From IMG/VR virus record IMGVR_UViG_3300020731_000055, positions 1 to 32,719 of that record: a DNA stretch of 32,719 nucleotides, one strand, 5' to 3'. The notes below the pieces were generated by a model. The model ran no database searches. It saw only the letters and a program-made list of their open reading frames with translations, and was not told where the DNA came from. Positions 10,078-18,164 of this stretch are shown here, one piece after another; the first letter of the stretch is position 1, and every line of letters starts with the position of its first letter. The position numbers and the translations under genes are program-made. This stretch comes from a virus.

Positions 10078-13000
10078 TTATATCTGACTTGCGTTTATAG
10101 TACCGACACCACTTTGATTTATTCCAACATATACGCCACTTACGACTTGCACGTTATCTGCTGTTGCTGCACTAATTAATATTTCATTTGGTTGACTACG
10201 AATTTCATATAGGTTACCAAATTTACTGTTAGGGCTAGTGGGAATTAAAATTACGCTACTTAAGAAAGTCCCTAATTTAGTATGCAAATATGCAGACAAT
10301 TCACTGAAGTAAAATGTTTGTCCAAAATCCCAATTTTCTAAATTAAAATAGTTGTTGATTTGCTCAACTAGCATACTTTTTAATTCATTGTCACTGATTA
10401 CAGTATTTGGATTTTTTACAATTTGAAAAGTTGCTTGAAGAGATTGATCAGCTTTCTTACCAAACAATGGCTTATAACTACCTGAATTTAAAATCATTTC
10501 ATCACTGATCATCTTCAATGTCATTAACTGTGCATAAGTGTTGTTTAATGTTACACTGTCTAAAACAGCCGGTTCTGTTAAAGTTCCTGTGAAATCAGTA
10601 ATGTAATTTCTATAGGCTTCATCATAGCTGCGTGTCAAGATGTAAGTGTCAATTAAGTTACTGGCAGCAGGATCAATTCTTCTGCTGTCGCTGGCATTGT
10701 GACGATACTGGAATATCAAATCTTGTCTTCCAGTAAAAGCAAGATAGTTTGTGCTGACATCAACAAGTGTATTAGCAACGCCATTATTAACAATCTGATA
10801 AAACAACTGATCAGTTGTTGCGTAGAATAATCTGCCAGCTGGAAAATTATTTCTAACATTGTCAATTGCTACTTTAGTTGGGTAACTATAATTCACAGTG
10901 CCACTATCTAATAATTGAAATCTAATTAAATTATCATAATCTACATACTGCTGATAGAAAACATAAGTGTTTACTGCAACTGCCGACGAGAAAATATTTG
11001 GATCCAGTGGTAAACTACCAGTTGACCCAGTTGGGAAAGTTACTTGAACTTTAGTACTGTCGATATATCCATCTGCTTCGATACCATTCTTGTATATTTC
11101 AAGTGTTATTACTCTTGGTAATTTACTTGTTCCAGCAGTGTTTAAATTGGTCTGCAATAACTTTATATTGTCTTTAATGATAGTATTAGTTCTGCTATCA
11201 TAAACAGGAGTAGGATTAGTGTTTAAAAATCTAACACTATTTGTACTGCTGAAAATATAATCTAATCCTCTGTACTTTACAGTGTATTCAATTCCGTTAG
11301 TATTGAATAGTAATACCCAACTGCTGTCATTTGACACCCCTGCATTATTCAGTGAAAATGCACTTGTAGAATCTACATTACTAATAGGAATTATTTTCCA
11401 CGGATCACCAGTAACAGTGTTAGTATAATCATATCTTAAAGCAAATTCTATGTTGTTTAACACATAAGTTGTTATAGTATTGATTAGTAGATTACTAAAA
11501 GAAGTTGTATAAGGTGCATAAATTTCAGTGATTACTGCACCAGTGGGAATACTTTCACTGATAGTTACTGCACCTATAGATCTGCCTGCTAGATAAATTG
11601 GGGTGCTACCGTCGCCAATTTGGCTGTTGATAGTTGCCCAAATTTCTGTTTTGTCGTTGGGTAAAGATGGTGTGCCCAGTATCAAACTGTTGCTGCTATC
11701 AAAATAATATCCAATTGGCGCAGAGAATTTAATTAAACTACCCATTAACAAATACCTCAATGTAGTTGAAGTAAATGCACCAATCGGGGAATAAGTTGTT
11801 GCTCCACCCTCAAAGAAAAATCCAGTTGAGGTATTAGTATCGTCAGTTTGTCTTTGCCAATATGTATTAGTTGGAAAAAATTTAGGATAATTTTGATAAT
11901 AAAAATGAATATTACTCTTACTAGCAATAATTGGTTGTACTTCACCAAAGATAGTTTTCAAAACATCATTACGGCTGCTAAAAGTAAATTTAATTGTGTT
12001 TAAAGTTTCATTTTTGTAGAAACTGCCATCACTGCCAAACAAATCAGTTGAGCTGTATTTTCCAGTTGGATCAATAATATCAAGATATCGACTAATGCCG
12101 CTGCTATAACGGTTTACTGATTTTACTTTTACAATGTCAGCATATGTGGTATAAGGAACAATATTATAATCCTCACCATTTACCATACGACCTTGACTGT
12201 AGAAATTTTGCGGAGCTTTGTCTTTAATTTCTTGGATAAGATCACGACGACTGCTATTAGCAACAGTATATTGCAAGCTTGCAGTAACAGTTAATTTTTG
12301 AGGACTGCCATCTTTAGCAACGTATGGAATCACAACTGTAATGCCAGACATGTCTGCAGGACTAATACGATAAGTTAAGCCATTACTAACTCTGAAAAAG
12401 CTTCTAAAATTTCCGATTGGAATGTCAGAAAATGTATCGTCACCAAACACAAGATCAATTTGATCATTGGCGCGAGTATTAACACTATAAAGTGTTCTGA
12501 TACCTCTTGCGGTACTATTATAGATTGCGTTGCTACCTGAGATTGACGGTACTTTTGTCCACTGTGTTGATAGATTTCCTGTGGTGTCTATTTCATAAAG
12601 CCAAATATCTTCATTGTTGACGTTGTCAAGATTTATTCCAAGTAGTCTATTAGGAATTTTATCTGTTAAAGCAAAATCTATTGCGTTAATAGAACCCTGT
12701 TTAAAATAAACAAAGTATCCTGAATTATTACTGCTGTTACCAAGACCATCATTTTGATACACAATACCAAATGCTCCCACTATTCCAGGATCTTGTTCAG
12801 TAATTGCATTTGAATTAGTGATACTTGCACTTAATAGTTCAAATGGAAATGTTGTATCATTTACAACAGAATTAAAAGGAAATACAGGAGGACTTACTGT
12901 AGTAGGCACTGCAATATTGTATTGCTCAGTTTTAATGTTGTTAATTGTCTTACTAGCAAAAGGCTTACCAATACGCTGACCTGGACTTAATGCGGCATTC

Positions 13001-13479
13001 ATAACAATACTAAACTGACTAGCCCAGTCTGGATTAGTTGAGTCATTCCATACGATAGAAGTACGTGATAAGTTTTTACTGCTGAAATCAAATATTGTTT
13101 CAGTTGTACTAATGCTTTGAATCTTTAGTAAACCATTAGCAGCTTTATTTCTATTTGGAACATAATTTAATTGTTTTACAAGCTTTAGTACTGAATCTTT
13201 ACGTTCAGCAGTTTCAAGAAAGTTTTCTCTTGCATTTAAATCAGTACGAAATGCAAGACTCTGAGCTTGGAAAGCAATAAGATCAATTAGAGCAATAAAT
13301 TCACTTGATTCGATAAAGTCGTTATAATCCTCAGCATAATATGTGCGAAGATAATCAACCATAACCTTACGAATTGATTCAAAGTCATATGATTGAAAGT
13401 CTGCTTCACTGAAAGTTGTGTAAAGCTTTTTCCAATCTTCAACTGCAAATAAGTTTGTTTGTCTGTTATTAATTGCCAT
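10078..13479 (-). CDS. gp6: Baseplate wedge protein gp6
   Basis: This 1133-residue protein starts MAINNRQTNLFAVEDWKKLY. Its first 120 residues (dense in YLRTYY, FIALIDLIAFQAQSLAFRTD and ENFLETAERKDSVLKLVKQL) are typical of T4 gp6, which forms the inner ring of baseplate wedges and changes shape during sheath contraction. A later segment near residues 430-460 (GRMVNGEDYNIVPYTTYADI) and a C-terminal part ending about 60 residues after SELSAYLHTKLGTFLSSVIL also fit the gp6/baseplate J-like family. It is clearly longer than T4 gp6 (660 residues), the extra length lying in the middle. It follows gp25 by 50 bases, a gap that holds its own late-promoter candidate, and precedes the giant gene by 20 bases. 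The order gp25 then gp6 supports the call. Confidence 0.9.
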   Translation of the reverse strand: MAINNRQTNLFAVEDWKKLYTTFSEADFQSYDFESIRKVMVDYLRTYYAEDYNDFIESSEFIALIDLIAFQAQSLAFRTDLNARENFLETAERKDSVLKLVKQLNYVPNRNKAANGLLKIQSISTTETIFDFSSKNLSRTSIVWNDSTNPDWASQFSIVMNAALSPGQRIGKPFASKTINNIKTEQYNIAVPTTVSPPVFPFNSVVNDTTFPFELLSASITNSNAITEQDPGIVGAFGIVYQNDGLGNSSNNSGYFVYFKQGSINAIDFALTDKIPNRLLGINLDNVNNEDIWLYEIDTTGNLSTQWTKVPSISGSNAIYNSTARGIRTLYSVNTRANDQIDLVFGDDTFSDIPIGNFRSFFRVSNGLTYRISPADMSGITVVIPYVAKDGSPQKLTVTASLQYTVANSSRRDLIQEIKDKAPQNFYSQGRMVNGEDYNIVPYTTYADIVKVKSVNRYSSGISRYLDIIDPTGKYSSTDLFGSDGSFYKNETLNTIKFTFSSRNDVLKTIFGEVQPIIASKSNIHFYYQNYPKFFPTNTYWQRQTDDTNTSTGFFFEGGATTYSPIGAFTSTTLRYLLMGSLIKFSAPIGYYFDSSNSLILGTPSLPNDKTEIWATINSQIGDGSTPIYLAGRSIGAVTISESIPTGAVITEIYAPYTTSFSNLLINTITTYVLNNIEFALRYDYTNTVTGDPWKIIPISNVDSTSAFSLNNAGVSNDSSWVLLFNTNGIEYTVKYRGLDYIFSSTNSVRFLNTNPTPVYDSRTNTIIKDNIKLLQTNLNTAGTSKLPRVITLEIYKNGIEADGYIDSTKVQVTFPTGSTGSLPLDPNIFSSAVAVNTYVFYQQYVDYDNLIRFQLLDSGTVNYSYPTKVAIDNVRNNFPAGRLFYATTDQLFYQIVNNGVANTLVDVSTNYLAFTGRQDLIFQYRHNASDSRRIDPAASNLIDTYILTRSYDEAYRNYITDFTGTLTEPAVLDSVTLNNTYAQLMTLKMISDEMILNSGSYKPLFGKKADQSLQATFQIVKNPNTVISDNELKSMLVEQINNYFNLENWDFGQTFYFSELSAYLHTKLGTFLSSVILIPTSPNSKFGNLYEIRSQPNEILISAATADNVQVVSGVYVGINQSGVGTINASQI

Positions 13480-13499
13480 GCTACTAACGCCTCTATTAG

Positions 13500-13507
13500 T
13501 ATTTATG
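13500..13507 (-). promoter_or_regulatory. T4-type late promoter candidate for gp6
   Basis: The minus strand reads CATAAATA here, seven of eight bases of the T4 late consensus TATAAATA. It ends about 20 bases before the gp6 start and lies in the only sizeable gap inside the baseplate cluster. Placement matches other candidates in this window. Confidence 0.55.
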
Positions 13508-13529
13508 AGTTTTATAAAGTGGGCAGTTT

Positions 13530-13967
13530 TTAGTAACCGACAGTAGAATTAACAACACCAGTGGTGCCATCAAATGCAAGATTTAAGCTCACCAGTTCAT
13601 TTGTACTTTTTATAACAATTTGAGCGTCTAATAATATAGCTGTGCCGGTTGAATCTTGTGTGACCGCAACTTGTTTTAATACTGAGATTCTAGGATCCCC
13701 GTTAATAATATCAGTTATGTCATTTACAATGGCATTCTTCAATGTTGGCGTAAGTGGATCAAATAGTCTATCCCAAATTAAACAACCATAGTTGGGATTC
13801 ATTAATTTCTCACCCTTACGAATATTAAAATGGTTAATGAGATCCATTATAATAATGTTCTTGTCTGTCAATGAATAAGGACCAAAGTCATTGTCCTGCA
13901 ATCCAGTGATAACAGTTGAACTATCATAATTAAAACTTTTTGTACTAAAACCTTTGTAGATTGCCAT
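13530..13967 (-). CDS. gp25: Baseplate wedge protein gp25 (gpW/gp25 family)
   Basis: This 145-residue protein is close to T4 gp25 (132 residues). Diagnostic stretches are NDFGPYSLTDKNIIIMDLIN near residue 26 and the block RKGEKLMNPNYGCLIWDRLF near residues 50-70, where the MNPNYG and IWDRLFDPLTP motifs are the family hallmark. This fold is shared by contractile phages and type VI secretion baseplates, where it joins the wedge to the inner tube/sheath start. The start codon follows AAGGTAAATAACTGACC; the preceding gene ends 15 bases upstream. It sits directly before gp6 as in other T4-like genomes. Confidence 0.9.
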   Translation of the reverse strand: MAIYKGFSTKSFNYDSSTVITGLQDNDFGPYSLTDKNIIIMDLINHFNIRKGEKLMNPNYGCLIWDRLFDPLTPTLKNAIVNDITDIINGDPRISVLKQVAVTQDSTGTAILLDAQIVIKSTNELVSLNLAFDGTTGVVNSTVGY

Positions 13968-13982
13968 GGTCAGTTATTTACC

Positions 13983-16316
13983 TTAACATCCACCACCACC
14001 GCCGCCCGCGCCACTTGATCCAGCTGCTGCTGCACCACCTGGAGAACTTGGATTCGACGATCCAGCTACGCTACTATCTGTTGAATTAGCAGTATCAACT
14101 GATGGAGATGAACTACCAGCTGATGTTGTGTTATTACTTGATGTATTAGCAGATATACTAAATTGATTAACAGATTGATCCGAATAACCCGCTGATCCTA
14201 TAAATGGCTGACTAATTGATCCAGGACCCGATTGATCTAAACTTTCTATCATACTACCATTTGGTGTAATTTGCGGCAATACAGCAGCTCCATTTACTTG
14301 TGAAGTGCCAGTAAAGTCTAACCCATTTGTAGGATAAGAAAGATTATTGTAATTATTAGTGTTTGTATTAACTACATCATAGCCAACTGACTGCCCATTA
14401 GCATCAACTTGTGAAGAAGGTACATAACTTACCCCATCAGGTAAAGGCTGTGCTTGCTGTACATTAACAGGAATTGGAACATTTTGATTATTATAATATC
14501 CTATAACTTGTCCTGCCTGATTAAATTGAGGGAACCCAGGTGCAACTGTATTTCCAAAATTTGTCTGTGTATTCTGAGGTCCATAGCTGGTATCAACAGC
14601 AATAGGAGGAGAATTAACATTGGATGGAGCAGCAGGACTAATAGTGGCAGTAACTTGTTCATACCCTATTACTGATCCACTACCCGCAGGATCATATATC
14701 GGAACAAGCGTAGCTGCTTGAGTTGACTGAGTTGCTTGCTGACTAGTAGTTTGCACAGACGTATCTGTTACAAATCCACTTGGTGTAATTGTAACAGCAG
14801 GTGCTGATGGAGTAGTTTGAAAATCCAATAGATATTGCTGATACGTCGGTGCATTTGGATTCGAAGCAGCTTGAGTTTCATATGTTGATAAGTCAAGCGG
14901 AGTTGCAGCTTGAGTAAAAGACCCAGTTGGCACAATTGTAGCAGATCCTGGAATCAGTGGCACATTTGACATAGGCACAGCAACTTGCCCAACATCAGGT
15001 TTTGTAGCGTCAAGTGAAGTAGTTGATGCAGGAATAAAAGTTTCTGCAGATGTTGGGGCAGATTGTTGTATTAATCCGCCATTACTGTTAATCGTAAAAA
15101 AACTACCTGTTACAGGGATTGGTACTTGCCCAGCATTACCAATCGATGCTGCGGTTAAATCTGTGCCTGCAACTACTTTTCCTGACAGGTCAACTGATCT
15201 AATTGTATTGTCAGACGCTGTAAAAGTATATCCTAAAGTATTATTATTTGTGTCTTTTATTGTTGTTACAGTGCTATTAACAGGTAATCCAACTGTAGCA
15301 GCAGTAGGAGCAAAATCTGAAGATATAGTAATGGGAGTGGCATTAGTACTGACAGGTAATGCAATAGTTTGAATATCGCTAGACGGTCCTCCAGAAGGAC
15401 TAATTGTTGGTGCAACTGTTGCTATTTCGTTATCAGCTGAATCGTAAATTGTTCCTGTTTGAATATTTTGATAATAAACTAATCCATTGTTTCCTGTAAT
15501 TTCTCTATATGCTCCTGTACCATCACTGGATACAAAATATGGATCAGTAACTGTATATTTTGCTCCTTGAAATGGAAGATTATTATACAAAGCATCATAT
15601 GTAGCGCCAGTGATAGTTGTACCTGCAGGAATTATGCCAGTGGTATTAACAACAGCGCCACTGGCATCTGTAAATGAGCCATCTGCTTGTTTTATTAACG
15701 TGTCACCAGTTTTAGGATTTGTATATGCTGTTGTTCCATTTGCATTAATTACTTGTGCTGTGAATCCATTAGCTGATGGATTAAAACTATTCGTAGTTGC
15801 AGCAGTCTTTGCAGCATTAACAACTGGTGTTGTACTAGCTCCAAATATAGTATCTTTAACTGTTTGAATTGCATTGCTGATTGGTGTTGTTATACTTGAT
15901 ATAGCAGATGAGATAGAATTAGGCAATGTTATTGTTGGCAGTGGTCCCAATGCTGTGCCAGCACTGATATAACCACTAACATTAACAGAAGTTATACTAC
16001 CTCCCCCAGTACTAACAGCAGTGGATGCAGGACTTACAAATCCAGAAGTTCCACTATTATTTTCAATACCCAGCTGAGTGGGATTTAATTCTTTATCTAA
16101 TGTTCCAGGATCAATGCCTATACCTTTAGCAATGCCTTTAACGTATTGATCATAACTGTAGTTGTCTCTGCCTTGTTCAGCAGTAGTGATCGCAATGGCC
16201 ATAGTAAGTTTAGTCATTGGATCGTTAACATCAATTTGTTGATTTGGATCTAACCCAAACTTAGTAACAACTTTAGTTAGGAAATTTATATAAGCGGGAT
16301 CTGTTTTTGTTACCAT
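13983..16316 (-). CDS. Low-complexity virion protein carrying the second half of a hydrolase-like domain
   Basis: 777 residues. The first 50 or so (DPAYINFLTKVVTKFGLDPN, then DVNDPMTKLTMAIAITTAEQ) resemble the C-terminal half of the phage muralytic-type domain that in other proteins starts with NNPGN. The matching N-terminal half ends the gp5-like gene just upstream. The rest is rich in Ser, Thr, Gly, Asn, Ala and Pro, with loose repeats of the type GxxxGY (NTLGYTF, GSVIGYEQV, GQVIGYYNN, GQSVGYDVV) that suggest an extended or beta-rich stalk. It ends in a run of glycines followed by a single terminal Cys. Its ATG overlaps the upstream TAA (TAATG) with AAAGGGA nine bases before, so translation is probably coupled. 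Its position between gp5 and gp25 makes it a tail-tip or baseplate component; no T4 counterpart is recognised. Confidence 0.75.
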   Translation of the reverse strand: MVTKTDPAYINFLTKVVTKFGLDPNQQIDVNDPMTKLTMAIAITTAEQGRDNYSYDQYVKGIAKGIGIDPGTLDKELNPTQLGIENNSGTSGFVSPASTAVSTGGGSITSVNVSGYISAGTALGPLPTITLPNSISSAISSITTPISNAIQTVKDTIFGASTTPVVNAAKTAATTNSFNPSANGFTAQVINANGTTAYTNPKTGDTLIKQADGSFTDASGAVVNTTGIIPAGTTITGATYDALYNNLPFQGAKYTVTDPYFVSSDGTGAYREITGNNGLVYYQNIQTGTIYDSADNEIATVAPTISPSGGPSSDIQTIALPVSTNATPITISSDFAPTAATVGLPVNSTVTTIKDTNNNTLGYTFTASDNTIRSVDLSGKVVAGTDLTAASIGNAGQVPIPVTGSFFTINSNGGLIQQSAPTSAETFIPASTTSLDATKPDVGQVAVPMSNVPLIPGSATIVPTGSFTQAATPLDLSTYETQAASNPNAPTYQQYLLDFQTTPSAPAVTITPSGFVTDTSVQTTSQQATQSTQAATLVPIYDPAGSGSVIGYEQVTATISPAAPSNVNSPPIAVDTSYGPQNTQTNFGNTVAPGFPQFNQAGQVIGYYNNQNVPIPVNVQQAQPLPDGVSYVPSSQVDANGQSVGYDVVNTNTNNYNNLSYPTNGLDFTGTSQVNGAAVLPQITPNGSMIESLDQSGPGSISQPFIGSAGYSDQSVNQFSISANTSSNNTTSAGSSSPSVDTANSTDSSVAGSSNPSSPGGAAAAGSSGAGGGGGGC

Positions 16317-16515
16317 TATTTTATATTCCCTTTACGATCCATATATCCTTGGATGAAGTCTGCAACAGTCATAGCACCATCACTTTGTATTATGTCTAAA
16401 GCAACACCCAATGCTGCAATACCATCTTCGGGAGTTGAATATAAGTTCAATCCATTGGTTTGTCCAATTGCAAATGGATCTTCTAATAATCCATTTAAAT
16501 CGCCGGGATTGTTTT
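16168..16515 (-). other. Muralytic-type domain split over two genes
   Basis: The last 67 residues of the gp5-like protein contain NNPGDLN, then IGQTNGLNLYSTPEDGIAAL, then MTVADFIQGYM. This is the order seen in the N-terminal half of phage lysozyme/transglycosylase-like virion domains (NNPGNI, GQ, F-x-S/T-P-x-x-GI-x-AL, TI-x-x-II). The next gene opens with the remaining half (AYI-x-x-V, G-x-x-P, D-x-x-DP, AI-x-x-x-E-x-G). The two halves are in different frames, joined by a TAATG overlap. Motif matching was by eye. Confidence 0.6.
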
Positions 16516-18154
16516 GTTTTTCGCCTTGTGTTAAATCAGGAACTGTTGCCAACTTGGCATTAGTTACATCAACAGCAAAGCCGCTAGTTGCAAGTGGTAA
16601 GCTAATACTTGTATTTGTAAACAATACGGAATTTTGATCAAATTGATTTAATCCTGCTGTTGCACCTTGATCAGCAGCTTGTCCTGCCATACTAGCCTGT
16701 AAGCCTGTATTAAATTTAATAGGTCCATTGGCATTTGTATATGCTCCATAGTAGTTGGGATTATTAGGAGTAGCACCAAAACTTGCAGCAGCTCCATAAT
16801 TACCCGACGCACCTGCAGGAACACCACTGGCTGCGGCATAGCTAGTACTAGACACAGGACTGTTTGTTCTACTGCTAATATGCTGATATGGTTCGTGACT
16901 GGGACCTTGTACTTTTAATGGAATATTTGGCATACTGGGAAGACTGGGAGTTGGCAAACTTGTATTAAGTGTAACGCATCCGCCTTTAATATCAGTATGC
17001 ATCAACCCCGAGATACTTACGCAAGTTAACGCACTAGCACTAACTGATAACCCTGACAGGCTAATTGCTCCAGCAGTTGCACCTAAACTGACACCCATGG
17101 TGCCTTTAACACCAACATTCATACCACCAATACTAACAGATGATTGGGCACTAAGATTAATAGAACCAGCACTTACCACAAAGCTGCCTGGCGTATCAAA
17201 TTGAAACCCGCCGGTTGCATGTGCTTGCACTTGTCCTTGACTAAACATTTTAATGTTGCCCTGAGCATCCATTTCAAACCATGCAGTGCCGGTGCTATTA
17301 ATCATATAGATAATGCCTGCACTATCATTCATTAATAACATATTGCCGTTACTAGTTCGCAATCTTATTAATTGATTGTTGCCATTGACATCACCATCAT
17401 CCATAACAAACTGATGACCGCCTTGACGTGCTGTTATTCTTAAATCTACATATTGATCATCACCTGTACTAGCAGTAGCAGGAGGAGCAACTTCAGGCCC
17501 TGGTGTACTAATACCAAATACTCTGCTGGGAGTTTCTCTAAATGCACTGCTTGTCCCTGGACCTCTAAAAGGATCTTGTGTTAGTCCTTGTCTTGCCCAA
17601 ATTTGATTTTGATAATCATGTATTGTTGTAGCACGATTATAGAAAGTTGATGTAGACGAACTTGATGCACTAACATTTGCATCATTATATTCAACTACAG
17701 GCTCAGGTCCGCCTCCGTGCCAGCTTGCATTGCTAATACCAGGAACCATGTGTAGATTTGGAAAATCCGGAATACATCCAAACCAATATCCTTTGAAAGG
17801 ATCACCATTAATGAATGTGCATATAACCTTAACGTCAATATCAGGAGGCACAAACCACATGCCGTAACTGTGTGGGCTATCAGTAAATGTTTGATCTTGT
17901 CCTCTTGCTGAGGAAGGAGTAACTCCGTAAAATGGAGTACAATATTGTACAGTTCTCCAGCTGGCAGAATCTGCAGGATCGCCGCCTAGTTCTGGAATCC
18001 AAACTTGTAGTCTGCCAGAACGCATTGTATCTAGATTATTTTTAACCATGCCGATATATGGACCAGGACTAATTCTAACACCAGGAGCACTTTCGTGTAC
18101 AGTATGCTTAGGTGCTTTTGAAGTTGTTGTACTTGAACCAGTTATTGCTGCCAT
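16316..18154 (-). CDS. gp5: gp5-like baseplate hub / central spike protein
   Basis: 612 residues. Residues about 25-75 (PGVRISPGPYIGMVKNNLDT followed by GRLQVWIPELGGDP) are the OB-fold of gp5/VgrG-type spikes. Residues about 240-270 (GHQFVMDDGD) and the following repeats (NMLLMND, AWFEMDAQGNIKMFSQ, INLSAQSSVSIGG) have the alternating pattern of the triple-stranded beta-helix needle. The internal lysozyme domain of T4 gp5 is not seen. Instead the C-terminus (residues 546-612) is half of another hydrolase-like domain that continues in the next gene. A Ser/Ala/Gly/Asn-rich linker lies between. The start follows AAGGAAATATAA, 10 bases after the upstream hub gene. Expected role: trimeric membrane-piercing spike at the baseplate centre. 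Confidence 0.85.
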   Translation of the reverse strand: MAAITGSSTTTSKAPKHTVHESAPGVRISPGPYIGMVKNNLDTMRSGRLQVWIPELGGDPADSASWRTVQYCTPFYGVTPSSARGQDQTFTDSPHSYGMWFVPPDIDVKVICTFINGDPFKGYWFGCIPDFPNLHMVPGISNASWHGGGPEPVVEYNDANVSASSSSTSTFYNRATTIHDYQNQIWARQGLTQDPFRGPGTSSAFRETPSRVFGISTPGPEVAPPATASTGDDQYVDLRITARQGGHQFVMDDGDVNGNNQLIRLRTSNGNMLLMNDSAGIIYMINSTGTAWFEMDAQGNIKMFSQGQVQAHATGGFQFDTPGSFVVSAGSINLSAQSSVSIGGMNVGVKGTMGVSLGATAGAISLSGLSVSASALTCVSISGLMHTDIKGGCVTLNTSLPTPSLPSMPNIPLKVQGPSHEPYQHISSRTNSPVSSTSYAAASGVPAGASGNYGAAASFGATPNNPNYYGAYTNANGPIKFNTGLQASMAGQAADQGATAGLNQFDQNSVLFTNTSISLPLATSGFAVDVTNAKLATVPDLTQGEKQNNPGDLNGLLEDPFAIGQTNGLNLYSTPEDGIAALGVALDIIQSDGAMTVADFIQGYMDRKGNIK

Positions 18155-18164
18155 TTATATTTCC

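Noticed and set aside
16316-16340. Frameshift joining the gp5-like gene to the next gene
   Set aside because: The register would be -1, but no slippery heptamer is in the zero frame, and a well-spaced AAAGGGA with TAATG supports ordinary reinitiation.
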